A DNA stretch of 64,000 nucleotides, taken from NCBI RefSeq assembly GCF_963677035.1, contig NZ_OY781472.1, positions 3,377,658-3,441,657 on the forward strand, written 5' to 3'. The stretch's first letter is position 1; each line of letters opens with the position of its first letter. The notes under the pieces are model-generated. The model searched no databases. It saw only the letters and a program-made list of their open reading frames with translations, and was not told the DNA's origin. This stretch comes from an uncultured Hyphomonas sp. (GTDB lineage: Bacteria; Pseudomonadota; Alphaproteobacteria; Caulobacterales; Hyphomonadaceae). Both the position numbers and the translations under genes were made by a program. Positions 9,341 through 18,251 of this stretch are shown piece by piece.

Positions 9341-10594
9341 ATGGCCGACACAGCGCAGTCGATAGACGTGGAAGTTCCCGATCCGTGGAGCCTCCCCCTG
9401 GACACATTTGACGTTTCAAGAGCTGAGATATTCCAGCAAAACAAACAGGGAGAGTATTTCCGCAGACTGCGGGAAGACGCCCCGGTCCATTACTGTCCGG
9501 AGAGCATGTTCGGCCCCTACTGGTCGATCACTCGCTATGACGACATCATCGCGGTCGATTCAAATCACCAGCAATTCTCATCGCAGAAGAGTATCGTGAT
9601 CGGAGACACGCCGGAGGATTTCGACACGCCGATGTTCATCGCACAGGATCCGCCGATCCATGACGTGCAGCGCAAAGCGGTCCAGCCGGCCGTCGCGCCG
9701 AGTCAGCTCTCCGACATCGAATCCCTCATTCGCCAGCGCGTTTGCAACATACTGGATGACGTCCCGGTCGGGCAGCGTATCAACTGGGTCGAACACGTCT
9801 CGAAAGAGCTGACGACGCAGATGCTGGCGACCCTGTTCGACTTCCCGTTCGAAGATCGCCACCTGCTGCCTTACTGGTCGGACGTCACGACGACATCCGA
9901 AACCGTCGGCATTGCCGTGGACATGGAACATCGAAAACAGGAACTCATGAAGTGCCTCGAATACTTCATGCGTCTTTGGCAGCAGCGCGCCAGCGAACCG
10001 CGCAAGTTCGACTTCATTTCACTGTTTGCTCATGATCCGAAAACCAAAGACATGATCAACAATCCCATGGAGCTGATGGGCAACCTGATGCTTCTGATCG
10101 TTGGCGGCAACGACACGACACGAAACTCCATTTCCGGTGGGGTCGTACATCTGAACAACAACCCGGCGGAGTATTCCAAGCTGAAAGCTGATCCGTCCCT
10201 GATCCCGAATATGGTGTCAGAGATCATCCGCTATCAGACGCCACTGGCCCATATGCGCCGGACCGCACTGGAAGACGTGGACTTCAAAGGCCACAAGATC
10301 CGCGCCGGAGACCGGGTTGTCATGTGGTACGCCTCGGGAAACCGCGACGACACTGTGATCGAGCGGGCCGACGAGTTCCTGATTGATCGTCCGAATGCGC
10401 GTCGGCACCTGTCATTCGGGTTTGGCATTCATCGCTGCATGGGCAACCGCGTGGCCGAGATGCAATTGCGGATACTCTGGGAAGAGATTCTCAACCGCTT
10501 CGACCATATCGAAATGGTTGGCGAACCGAAGCGCGTCCTGTCGAACTTCGTGCTCGGATACGAAGACGTGCCTGTCATCGTTCACCCGAAATAG
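9341..10594 (+). CDS. Cytochrome P450, CYP153-like (alkane/fatty-acid terminal hydroxylase type)
   Basis: A 417-residue soluble bacterial P450. The heme-thiolate motif FGFGIHRCMG places the ligand at Cys366; the I-helix carries GGNDTTRNS and the K-helix EIIR (ExxR). The segments FGPYWSITRYDDI, NHQQFSS and the C-terminal NFVLGYEDVPV strongly resemble CYP153 enzymes, which hydroxylate the terminal carbon of medium-chain alkanes and related compounds in marine alphaproteobacteria. The start at 9341 has GGAGGAAA immediately upstream. Ferredoxin and ferredoxin reductase genes, needed for electron supply and often adjacent, are absent from the window. Subfamily is from recalled motifs. Confidence 0.88.
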   Translation: MADTAQSIDVEVPDPWSLPLDTFDVSRAEIFQQNKQGEYFRRLREDAPVHYCPESMFGPYWSITRYDDIIAVDSNHQQFSSQKSIVIGDTPEDFDTPMFIAQDPPIHDVQRKAVQPAVAPSQLSDIESLIRQRVCNILDDVPVGQRINWVEHVSKELTTQMLATLFDFPFEDRHLLPYWSDVTTTSETVGIAVDMEHRKQELMKCLEYFMRLWQQRASEPRKFDFISLFAHDPKTKDMINNPMELMGNLMLLIVGGNDTTRNSISGGVVHLNNNPAEYSKLKADPSLIPNMVSEIIRYQTPLAHMRRTALEDVDFKGHKIRAGDRVVMWYASGNRDDTVIERADEFLIDRPNARRHLSFGFGIHRCMGNRVAEMQLRILWEEILNRFDHIEMVGEPKRVLSNFVLGYEDVPVIVHPK

Positions 10595-10603
10595 GCCGCA
10601 GCC

Positions 10604-12025
10604 TTAAAGGCGGACTTTCCCTCGGATAGTCCGCCCGTTTCGGTCCAGTTCGATATCCCAGCTCCGGTCGGAATCCCCCAGCACGCTTTCCAGGTCTTTC
10701 ACCGTCCTGGTCTGCTTGCCGTTCACCGAGCGGATAATGTCGCCCGGGCGGAAATAGTTGCGGGCAACCGAGCGCCGCGCGACCGAATACACATAAATGC
10801 CAGAGCCCTTCTGGAACGGGTCGAGACCGTTCTCCTCGGCCAGGCGCGGCGAAAGCTCGACAACGCGCGCGCCGTTAAACACATCCTGCCCTTCGAGCAG
10901 TACGATATCGGCTTCTGTCGCCCCCGGCGGCGGCGCGACTGTCACGCCGATCACCCGATTTTTGCCGCCGCGTAAAACGTTCAGCTGCGCCTTTTCACCG
11001 GGATTGCGAATGGCCGCGAGGAATTTCAGGCCCTTCTCATCGAAAACCTCCCGGCCATCGATGGCGGTGACAAGATCGCCCCGGCGCAGGCCCGCCTTGT
11101 CTGCCGGCCCACCATCGTAAACTTCTGTGACCATGACGCCGATCGGACGCGAAAGGCCTTGCGCCCTTGCCATGTCGAAGGTGACCGACTGCGCTGCCAG
11201 CCCCAGCCATGGACGTACGAACGTACCTTCATTCATCGCGGCATCGACAACACGCTTCACCATCTCAGACGGAATGGCAAAGCCGATCCCGTTCGATCCG
11301 CCACCGCGAGAAAAGATCGCCGTGTTCACGCCGACCAGTTCGCCCTTCATGTTCACGAGCGCCCCGCCCGAATTTCCGGGATTCACGGCCGCATCCGTCT
11401 GGATGAAAAACGAGTAGTCGGAAATGCCGACATCTGTGCGCGCCGTCGCAGAGATGATGCCACTGGTCACGGTCTGGCCGACGCCGAACGGGTTCCCAAT
11501 GGCCATGACCAGATCGCCGACCTGTGCTTCACGCGTGTCTGCGTAGCCGAGGACGGGCAGTTTGTCGCCGCCGGTGTCGATTTTCAGGACGGCGAGATCG
11601 GTCCGCTCATCGTTCAGCACAAGTTCCGCAGGGTATTCCCGGCGGTCGCTCAGCACGACCCGGAAAGAGTCAGCATCTTTCACGACATGATTATTGGTGA
11701 CGATCACGCCATCTTCGCGGACGATCACGCCAGATCCCAACGAGTTCTGCACGCGGCTTTGGGGCGCCGTGCGGCCGTAGAGAAGCATCTCCATCGGGGT
11801 GATGCCCGTTTTGACGGTTTTCTGCGTGTAGACGTTCACCACAGCGGGTGAGACTTCCTTAACCAGAGGCGCAAATGTCAGCTCTATCTCGGATCGCGTC
11901 TCCGGCAATCGCTGGGCATTCGCCATCAGAGGGGAAACCGCCAGCACCAGAAGGGCCACCACACAAAGCCCAGCCACTGCCAGATACTTTGAAACATGTT
12001 TTGTCATGCGAGGAGCGTGCATCAT
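10604..12025 (-). CDS. DegP/HtrA (Do)-family periplasmic serine protease
   Basis: A 473-residue periplasmic protease-chaperone. An N-terminal signal sequence ends near MANAQ. The trypsin-like domain carries the triad His113 (NNHVV), Asp143 (RTDLAVLK) and Ser219 (NPGNSGGA), followed by two PDZ domains starting near residues 275 and 385. It degrades or refolds misfolded envelope proteins. The start is ambiguous: ATG 12025 has AGAG about 8 nt upstream, while ATG 12007 would still leave a complete signal peptide. It converges with the P450 gene with 9 nt between stops. Confidence 0.92.
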   Translation of the reverse strand: MMHAPRMTKHVSKYLAVAGLCVVALLVLAVSPLMANAQRLPETRSEIELTFAPLVKEVSPAVVNVYTQKTVKTGITPMEMLLYGRTAPQSRVQNSLGSGVIVREDGVIVTNNHVVKDADSFRVVLSDRREYPAELVLNDERTDLAVLKIDTGGDKLPVLGYADTREAQVGDLVMAIGNPFGVGQTVTSGIISATARTDVGISDYSFFIQTDAAVNPGNSGGALVNMKGELVGVNTAIFSRGGGSNGIGFAIPSEMVKRVVDAAMNEGTFVRPWLGLAAQSVTFDMARAQGLSRPIGVMVTEVYDGGPADKAGLRRGDLVTAIDGREVFDEKGLKFLAAIRNPGEKAQLNVLRGGKNRVIGVTVAPPPGATEADIVLLEGQDVFNGARVVELSPRLAEENGLDPFQKGSGIYVYSVARRSVARNYFRPGDIIRSVNGKQTRTVKDLESVLGDSDRSWDIELDRNGRTIRGKVRL

Positions 12026-12093
12026 GTCTATGGCTCTATTGCGGCACCAATAGGGACGCAATTCTTTCTAACATGACAATTCTGAGAGAGTTT

Positions 12094-13548
12094 TCAGTGC
12101 GTTGGTCCTTTACCCTCACGTTCGGCAAGCGCCACAAGGTTCGCAGCGTGGCTTTCACGGCTGATACGATAGAAGCCAACGCAGAGCAGCATGAGCGTCC
12201 ACGCGGCCAGCAACGTCACCGCATACCCCCAGCCAAGCGACGTCAGCGAGCTGTCGGTGACTTTGTCCGGCTGAGCGCCCTCCTGTATGCCAGCAAAGGT
12301 CAGAACCATGGTTGCCACGAACACGCCGGAGGCCTGCGCCAGCTTCCGGATGAAGCTGATGCCTGCATAGAAGATGCCTTCTGAGCGCCGGCCCGTCTGA
12401 ACTTCACTGTCCTCGACAATGTCAGCAACCATCGAGCCCATCAGCATCTGTGTGGCGATGATGAGCGCAAGGTCAAAGATCGTGACGGTCAGCACGATAT
12501 TGTACAATGCGTCCGTGCCATTCGGCGGCATCAGTCCCACCAGCCGCGCGAAGACGGGTGCCGGTGCGATTGTGAACGCCAGGACGCCGATCGCGAGGGC
12601 GGCACGCTTCTTCCCGAACATCCGGCCCGCGATCGGCGCAATGATCAGGGCCAGCACCGCAGAGATATAGACCGCCACCGTCAGGCCAGCCGTCTGGGTT
12701 GTCGTGAAGCCCCAGAAATAGCCATTGATGTACTGGTTCAGCGAGGCAGACACACCGGAGGCCAGCAAACCGAACAGCGTGGCAAGGAACAAAGCCCGGA
12801 AGGACGGGTTCGAAATCGTCTCGAAGATTTCCGAAAAAACCTTTCCGAGCGTCAGATTACGCTGCGCCGGCGGTGCTTTGAGATAAGGGATGCGCGCATG
12901 CGTGCCGAACGTCGACACCGCAGCGGCCAGCAGAATGATACCGGCCGCAACCTGGCCGTAGAGATGCCAACCGGGAATATGGAAATAGCCAGACGGGTTC
13001 TGTTCGCTTGGCTTCAACAGGAAGAAGAGCAGGAAAATCTGGATGGAAAGACCGCCGATCCAGGCGAAGAAGTAGCGGTACGACATCAGGCCGGTGCGGG
13101 CGTCATAATCCGGCGTGAGTTCCGGAACCAGCGCCGTGCTCGGCACCTCATACATGGTGAAAGAAAGCCGCACACTGATTGTCAGAACCAGAAGCCAGAG
13201 GAACAGGCCGTTTGGCGACAAGCCTTCAGGCGGGTTCCAGGCGAGATAATATGTCAGCCCGACCGGCAGGAGGGCCGCATACATAAAGGGATGCCGCCGG
13301 CCGATACGCGTCCGTATATTGTCGGACCAGTACCCGACGATGGGATCGGACATTGCGTCTACGACCAGGGCGATCGTCAGGGCGAGGAAAACCATCGCCG
13401 CGGGCAAGCCCAGAATCTGACTGTAGAAGAACAGCAGGAAGTATTCGAACCCGTTGTTCTTGATCCCCTCGGCCGCCCCGCCGAACCCGAAGGCCAGACG
13501 GGTTGCCAGGCTGGGCCCGGAGGCCTCTGGTTGGACAACGTCCGTCAT
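12094..13548 (-). CDS. MFS transporter, GPH (MelB-like) cation symporter family
   Basis: A 484-residue inner-membrane transporter with about 12 hydrophobic segments. GFGGAAEGIKNNGFEYFLLFFYSQ at the start and DAMSDPIVGYWSDNIRTRIGRRHPF in the loop 2-3 region are GPH-family signatures shared with melibiose and glucuronide permeases. The 3' partners are an acyl-CoA dehydrogenase and a small monooxygenase-like protein rather than sugar enzymes, so the cargo may be an organic acid or steroid-like molecule; this is inference from context. ATG 13548 lies 9 nt after the dehydrogenase stop, indicating one operon; an upstream in-frame TTG is less likely. Confidence 0.85.
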   Translation of the reverse strand: MTDVVQPEASGPSLATRLAFGFGGAAEGIKNNGFEYFLLFFYSQILGLPAAMVFLALTIALVVDAMSDPIVGYWSDNIRTRIGRRHPFMYAALLPVGLTYYLAWNPPEGLSPNGLFLWLLVLTISVRLSFTMYEVPSTALVPELTPDYDARTGLMSYRYFFAWIGGLSIQIFLLFFLLKPSEQNPSGYFHIPGWHLYGQVAAGIILLAAAVSTFGTHARIPYLKAPPAQRNLTLGKVFSEIFETISNPSFRALFLATLFGLLASGVSASLNQYINGYFWGFTTTQTAGLTVAVYISAVLALIIAPIAGRMFGKKRAALAIGVLAFTIAPAPVFARLVGLMPPNGTDALYNIVLTVTIFDLALIIATQMLMGSMVADIVEDSEVQTGRRSEGIFYAGISFIRKLAQASGVFVATMVLTFAGIQEGAQPDKVTDSSLTSLGWGYAVTLLAAWTLMLLCVGFYRISRESHAANLVALAEREGKGPTH

Positions 13549-13557
13549 CGCCAACCG

Positions 13558-14781
13558 TCAGAGCCCCAGGACCATCTTGGCCATGATGTTACGCTGGATC
13601 TCGTTGGAGCCGGCATAGATGGAGGTTTTCCGATAGTTGAAATAACTGGGCACCGCGCTGACCGAGTAAGACGGAAACGGCAGATCAGCATTCGCGCCCT
13701 CACGGGCAATCGCGAAATTGTCCCGCACAAATGGTGCGCCATAGGTCCCGGCGGCCTCGACCACGAGTTCCGTGATCGCCTGCTGCGTTTCCGATCCGGC
13801 GCATTTCAGCATTGAGCTTTCCGGGCCTACCGCCTGCCCGGCAGACAAGGCGGAGAAAATCCGCTGTTCCGTCGCATCCAGGCTGTCGATCTTGATCTCG
13901 AGCTGCGCCATTTTGCGGGCGAAGTCCTGATCCCGGATCAGGGCATCACCGCCGCTTTCTTCGACACTCGCAATCTTGCGCGCCTTGTTGAGCATGGCCC
14001 GCAGACCCGGCGCGTAGGCATTGCCGCGCTCGAACTGGAGCAGATATTTCGCGTAGGTCCACCCCTTGTTCTCTTCGCCAACCAGCGCTTCAGCAATCGG
14101 CACTCGAACGTCTTCAAAGAAGACCTGATTGATCTCCTGCCCGCCTTCAACCGGACCGTCGAGGGTCGGCAGCGGAGAAATCTTGATGCCCGGCAACGTC
14201 ATCGGGAAGACGATGAAACTGATGCCCTCCTGGTGCTTGCCTTCTCTGGAAGTCCGCACGAGGCAGAAGATCATGTCGGCCCACTGGGCGTGGGTCGTCC
14301 AGATCTTCGATCCATTGAGCACATAATCGTCGCCGTCGCGCACAGCGCTCATCTGGAGGGACGCAAGATCAGACCCTGCGCCCGGCTCGGAGTAGCCCTG
14401 GCACCACCAGACATCAGACCGAAGGATCGGCGGCAGGTATTTCTTCTTCTGCTCGTCCGAACCAAACGCCATCAGCACCGGGGCGACCATGGAAATGCCC
14501 ATCGGGCTGACCGGCGGCGTGCCGGCAGAAGAAAGTTCCATGTTCAGGATATAGCGTTCAGACGCAGACAGGCCGGGACCGCCATACTCCACAGGCCAGT
14601 TCGGCGCGACCCACCCCCGCTCGTAAAGCTTCTTCTGCCAGGCGACCTGGCCCTCCTTGTCGAGGTAACCATTCTTGGACGCAGCGCTTTTTGCGCGCAG
14701 ATCCGGAGTATAGTTTTCAGCGATCCAGGCGCGTACCTCTTTCTGGAAGGCGCGGTCTTCTGGTGTGAAGGCGAGATCCAT
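13558..14781 (-). CDS. Acyl-CoA dehydrogenase (large, ChsE2-like type lacking RxQFG)
   Basis: A 407-residue flavoprotein of the acyl-CoA dehydrogenase family, oxidising an acyl-CoA to the enoyl-CoA. WWCQGYSEPGAGSDLASL and GSKIWTTHAQWAD are the family signatures. NKGWTYAKYLLQFERG carries the probable catalytic Glu. The usual C-terminal SxRxQFG FAD contact is absent, as in one subunit of the heteromeric dehydrogenases known from steroid and branched-acid catabolism. It closely resembles the 31445 gene but has no partner-type subunit beside it. It is preceded by AGGGG and lies between the small monooxygenase-like and GPH transporter genes. Confidence 0.9.
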   Translation of the reverse strand: MDLAFTPEDRAFQKEVRAWIAENYTPDLRAKSAASKNGYLDKEGQVAWQKKLYERGWVAPNWPVEYGGPGLSASERYILNMELSSAGTPPVSPMGISMVAPVLMAFGSDEQKKKYLPPILRSDVWWCQGYSEPGAGSDLASLQMSAVRDGDDYVLNGSKIWTTHAQWADMIFCLVRTSREGKHQEGISFIVFPMTLPGIKISPLPTLDGPVEGGQEINQVFFEDVRVPIAEALVGEENKGWTYAKYLLQFERGNAYAPGLRAMLNKARKIASVEESGGDALIRDQDFARKMAQLEIKIDSLDATEQRIFSALSAGQAVGPESSMLKCAGSETQQAITELVVEAAGTYGAPFVRDNFAIAREGANADLPFPSYSVSAVPSYFNYRKTSIYAGSNEIQRNIMAKMVLGL

Positions 14782-14790
14782 GATGCGCCC

Positions 14791-15081
14791 CTATTCCACG
14801 ATATCGAAGTACTGAATCTCCGGAGCACCTGCGAGGCAGGCGCCGAGGGCCGGTCCTGCCGCTTTGAAATAATCAGTCTGACCGTGCGCCTTGAACGCCT
14901 CTTCCGAAGCGTATTGCTCCATGAAGATATAAACGTTCGCCTCTTTTTTCGACTTGTAGAGCTGGTAGGTCAGGCAGCCAGATTCGTTTGCCTTGACCTT
15001 CGCCATCAGGTCCTTGCCGACTTGCTCGAATTCGGACTCTTTGCCCGCCTGGATCGTCAGTTTTGCCACAACGCCAATCAT
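14791..15081 (-). CDS. Antibiotic biosynthesis monooxygenase (ABM)-domain protein
   Basis: A 96-residue protein made of a single ABM/dimeric alpha-beta barrel domain, with the signature ESGCLTYQLYKSKKEANVYIFMEQYAS followed by AFKAHGQTDYF. Relatives include YgiN quinol monooxygenase and heme-degrading enzymes, but many have no known substrate. ATG 15081 is supported by AGGAGG about 11 nt upstream; a TTG nine bases earlier would add only three residues. It is the first gene of the ABM, acyl-CoA dehydrogenase, GPH transporter operon. Confidence 0.85.
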   Translation of the reverse strand: MIGVVAKLTIQAGKESEFEQVGKDLMAKVKANESGCLTYQLYKSKKEANVYIFMEQYASEEAFKAHGQTDYFKAAGPALGACLAGAPEIQYFDIVE

Positions 15082-15230
15082 TTTTCGCAACTCCTCCTGT
15101 TTTGCCCCACCATATGAGGTTCGGCCAGCGCGGCAAGATTGACGTTGGGGATGCAGGGAGTGCAGGCCGTGAGTCTGTGTGGAATGGAACTTGCTCTCCT
15201 CTCAGGAGAAAACAGACACCAGAGGTCGCC

Positions 15231-16259
15231 ATGGGTGCGCATGCAATGGCTAAAATCAACAGAAACGAAGCGCCGGAACTGGCGCCAGGCGCGATTCTGG
15301 CTGTCATTCCGACGCTTAACGAAGAGCGCCATATTGAGACATGTATCCGTTCATTGATGGCCGGAGATGCCCGGCTCGGCGACGTGCCGCTGGTTGTTGC
15401 CGATGGCGGAAGCTCGGACAACACGGTTGAGATCGTCAAACGTCTGAAATCCGAATTCCCGAATTTGCAGCTCATTCACAATCCGAAGCAACTACAGGCC
15501 GCCGCCCTGAACCTGGCTGTCTCAAATGCCAGCACCTCCGGGACGCGTTATGTCGTACGCTGCGACGCGCACTCCATTTACCCTGCGGGCTTCATCCTTT
15601 CCGTCGCCCGGGCACTTCAGTCGACCGGCGCCGCCTCCGTCGTCATCCCGATGGATGCCATCGGTGATACATGTTTTGAACGCGCAAACGCCTGGGTCGT
15701 CGATACACCGCTTGGCTCGGGCGGTTCGGTGCATCGCGGCGGGAAAACGTCTGGCTATGTTGACCATGGGCACCATGCCGGCTTCAACATTGAGATGTAC
15801 CGTCAGGTTGGCGGGTATGATGAGACCTTCTCTCACAATGAAGACGCCGAATATGATGAACGCGTCACGCAGGCGGGTGGAAAAATCTATCTCGATGCCG
15901 ATATCCGCATCCGCTACATCCCGCGTGGATCGGTGAAACGACTGGCAAAACAGTATTTCAATTATGGCAAAGGCCGCGCGCGTAATGTGCGAAAGCACAA
16001 CCAGCGGCTGAAAATCCGCCAGGCGCTGCCCATATTTGCCCTTCTCGCCAGCACCGGCGGACTGATCGGATCGTCCGTTTTTCTGCCGGCCCTTATCCTG
16101 CCGGCGGGTTATGTTGGCGTGCTCGCGGCAGCTTCGGTTGCAGTTGCCGTCTGGAAACGGTCTTCTTGCGGTCTTCTTGCGGGCCTGATTTCCGGCACCA
16201 TGCATATGAGCTGGGCGGCCGGCTTCCTCAAGGAAGCGATAAGTGGATCAAAGCCCTGA
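15231..16259 (+). CDS. Family 2 glycosyltransferase, ExoA-like
   Basis: A 342-residue GT-A glycosyltransferase with a C-terminal pair of membrane segments (about residues 270-330). The N-terminal fold reads VIPTLNEERHIETCI, then VVADGGSSDNT, and the catalytic region shows HNEDAEYDERV. Overall arrangement resembles succinoglycan ExoA, which adds a sugar to the lipid-linked repeat unit at the cytoplasmic membrane face. The ATG at 15231 follows AGAGGT; an in-frame ATG at 15246 is possible. It starts the plus-strand polysaccharide gene group, 66 nt before the phosphatase gene. Confidence 0.85.
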   Translation: MGAHAMAKINRNEAPELAPGAILAVIPTLNEERHIETCIRSLMAGDARLGDVPLVVADGGSSDNTVEIVKRLKSEFPNLQLIHNPKQLQAAALNLAVSNASTSGTRYVVRCDAHSIYPAGFILSVARALQSTGAASVVIPMDAIGDTCFERANAWVVDTPLGSGGSVHRGGKTSGYVDHGHHAGFNIEMYRQVGGYDETFSHNEDAEYDERVTQAGGKIYLDADIRIRYIPRGSVKRLAKQYFNYGKGRARNVRKHNQRLKIRQALPIFALLASTGGLIGSSVFLPALILPAGYVGVLAAASVAVAVWKRSSCGLLAGLISGTMHMSWAAGFLKEAISGSKP

Positions 16260-16324
16260 TTTTCCCGCACCGATTGGTTTCAGACCAGAAAGCGCTATAA
16301 GTAATCGTTAATACTTTCACCCAG

Positions 16325-17242
16325 ATGAGTAAAATGACCGACCAGACCCGGCAAAGCTTCCTGCAGCGGATCAGCAACCTGACCCGATCAGCGACGTCTT
16401 TGCGTGCGCGAATCCGCCGGGGCCTTGGCCGTTCTGCGCCCGAAGCCGACGAACAGGTGCAGGAAGAACCGCCAGCAGTCGTCACACGTCAGTCCCGCGT
16501 GCCAGACGGCCAATGCGTCTATGCGATTGGCGATGTTCATGGCCGCTGCGACCTGCTCATGAAGCTGGTCGAGCAAATTGATGAAGACTCAAAGTCCTTG
16601 CCGGAAGGCACCAAGCGAGTCCTTGTTTTTCTTGGGGATTATATTGATCGCGGCCTGCAATCCAAAAACGTGATCGAGTTCATGCTGAGCGATCGCATGA
16701 AAGCGTTCGAGCGGGTCTTCCTGATGGGCAACCACGAGGAAGCGCTGCTGCGTTTTCTGAATGACGTCAATTTCGGCAAACAATGGGTGCGCTATGGCGG
16801 CGCTGAAACGCTCTATTCCTATGGTCTTCAGCCACCGCAAAACGCGCGCGCAGCGATGCAGTCTCATGAAGCCATGGACGCCTACAAGCGTGCCTGGGAC
16901 AAGGTCTGGACAGAATTCCGGAACCGCATGCCCGAACATCACCTGAAATTCTATCAGAACCTCCAGCACTATTATGTCACCGGCGACTACCTTTTCGTTC
17001 ATGCTGGCCTGCGTCCGGGCGAATCGCTTGAGGGACAGACAGTGCGGGACATGTTGTGGATTCGTGAGGAATTCCTGGACGCCGAGGAGCAATTCCCCCA
17101 GGTCGTGGTACACGGTCACACCCCGACAGATGATGTGTTTCGCGATGATCGACGGATCGGCCTTGATACCGGTGCGTTCATCAGCGGAAAACTTTCAGCT
17201 GTTCGACTGTTCCGGGATGAAGTTTCCTTCCTCTCAACCTGA
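16325..17242 (+). CDS. PPP-type metallophosphoesterase (serine/threonine phosphatase-like)
   Basis: A 305-residue calcineurin-like phosphoesterase. The bimetal signature is complete: GDVHG at residues 69-73, GDYIDRG at 104-110, GNHEE at 135-139, and later HAGLRPG and HGHTPT. A basic N-terminal tail of about 60 residues (several Arg in RIRRGLGR) precedes the catalytic domain, with no signal peptide, so it is cytoplasmic. Bacterial members dephosphorylate proteins, dinucleoside polyphosphates or other phosphate esters. Its position between an ExoA-like transferase and a Wza-like exporter, in a locus with a tyrosine autokinase, suggests a link with polysaccharide control. No clear ribosome binding site was seen. 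Confidence 0.87.
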   Translation: MSKMTDQTRQSFLQRISNLTRSATSLRARIRRGLGRSAPEADEQVQEEPPAVVTRQSRVPDGQCVYAIGDVHGRCDLLMKLVEQIDEDSKSLPEGTKRVLVFLGDYIDRGLQSKNVIEFMLSDRMKAFERVFLMGNHEEALLRFLNDVNFGKQWVRYGGAETLYSYGLQPPQNARAAMQSHEAMDAYKRAWDKVWTEFRNRMPEHHLKFYQNLQHYYVTGDYLFVHAGLRPGESLEGQTVRDMLWIREEFLDAEEQFPQVVVHGHTPTDDVFRDDRRIGLDTGAFISGKLSAVRLFRDEVSFLST

Positions 17243-17299
17243 AACTCTGGAATAGGTCTTGCTAGTAGCAGGATCACCAAATCTGGGAGAAAAGAGACG

Positions 17300-17890
17300 A
17301 TGAATTTTCTGCGCCCTCTCGTCACCGCCATTTTAGGCAGCGTGCTTCTGTTTGCTGCTGCCTGTGAATCAACGGTGCCTTCCGTGCCAAACGCAGCTTC
17401 TTCTGAGCGCGTGGCGCAGCAGCAAACTGTCGGTGCCTATACTTTGGGCAACGGGGATCAGCTCCGTATTACGGTATTCGGCCAGCCCGACCTGTCCGGT
17501 CAATTTGAGGTGGATGGGACAGGCTCCATTTCCATGCCGTTGGTTGGCCAGGTCGAAGCCCTCGGCCTCACCACACCGCAACTTGAAGACCGTATCGTGG
17601 AAATGCTGGAAGGCGACTATGTCCTGAACCCACGCGTCAGTGCGGAGGTTATCAATTACCGCCCCTACTATATTCTCGGCGAAGTGAACCGGCCCGGGGA
17701 GTATCCCTACAATTCCGGCCTCACTGTTGTGAATGCTGTCGCTGCGGCCGGCGGATGGACTTACCGCGCGAAGAAAAATGTCGTGTACATCAAAAGCGTG
17801 GACTCAAACGAAGAGCAGGCAATTGAGTTAACAACTTCGACCATGGTCCAGCCAGGCGACACGATCCGCATTAAGGAACGTCGCTTCTGA
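17300..17890 (+). CDS. Polysaccharide export outer-membrane lipoprotein (Wza/GumB-like)
   Basis: A 196-residue lipoprotein of the polysaccharide export family. The signal peptide ends at LFAAAC, with Cys22 as the lipidated residue. The poly-export domain follows (GAYTLGNGDQLRITVFGQPDL), then one SLBB-type domain beginning near YYILGEVNRPGEYPY. It is short compared with Wza (about 380), like GumB and ExoF types, and would form the outer-membrane-side export channel with the Wzc-type autokinase encoded at 22139. GGGAGA lies upstream of ATG 17300. A strong terminator follows the stop codon. Confidence 0.92.
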   Translation: MNFLRPLVTAILGSVLLFAAACESTVPSVPNAASSERVAQQQTVGAYTLGNGDQLRITVFGQPDLSGQFEVDGTGSISMPLVGQVEALGLTTPQLEDRIVEMLEGDYVLNPRVSAEVINYRPYYILGEVNRPGEYPYNSGLTVVNAVAAAGGWTYRAKKNVVYIKSVDSNEEQAIELTTSTMVQPGDTIRIKERRF

Positions 17891-17915
17891 TCTGCCTGAC
17901 AACCACAACCGAATC

Positions 17916-17950
17916 AAAGCGGCGGGGTCATTGGCTCCGCCGCTTTTTTT
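17916..17950 (+). terminator. Rho-independent terminator after the Wza-like gene
   Basis: A perfect 10-bp stem, AAAGCGGCGG pairing with CCGCCGCTTT, with an 11-nt loop, runs into a tract of seven T. It lies 26 nt after the stop codon at 17890. Confidence 0.9.
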
Positions 17951-18067
17951 CGTGCTGAAATGGCACGTGGATGACCTGTACTGGCACAGGCGAAACCGCC
18001 AAAACACCTCAGAACGATGCATTGTGGTTAATAATCACCCATTAGCCCCCGATTACTTGGAAAATAC

Positions 18068-18084
18068 TTCGCCTAAAAGGCGAA
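18068..18084. repeat. Short perfect hairpin upstream of the sugar transferase gene
   Basis: TTCGCCT, AAA, AGGCGAA form a 7-bp stem with a 3-nt loop about 170 nt before the sugar transferase start. It has only TTTC after it, so it is not a clear terminator. It may be an operator or leader element. Confidence 0.35.
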
Positions 18085-18251
18085 TTTCGAGAAAACGGCC
18101 CAAATATTCAGTCAAATCCCGGTATACAGATTGCAAACCCTCCCAAATGAAATAAAGGTTTCCTTGCTCTAAAAGTTAACGGTTGTTGGCTTGGGCGTGA
18201 GGAATTCCGGGAAGGTTTCTTGTGCCACGCAGTAGAGTTCCGGGGACAGTT

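Larger units (their letters stand above)
17891..18251. other. Intergenic region between the Wza-like and sugar transferase genes
   Basis: This 361-nt stretch holds the terminator at 17916-17950, a compact hairpin at 18068-18084 (TTCGCCT, AAA, AGGCGAA) and AT-rich sequence up to about 18180 that probably contains the promoter of the sugar transferase gene. I see no believable coding frame. Confidence 0.55.

Noticed and set aside
18020..18060. A CtrA-like site upstream of the sugar transferase gene (TTAATAATCACCCATTAG)
   Set aside because: The second half is CCAT/TTAG at the wrong spacing, so it does not fit TTAA-N7-TTAA.
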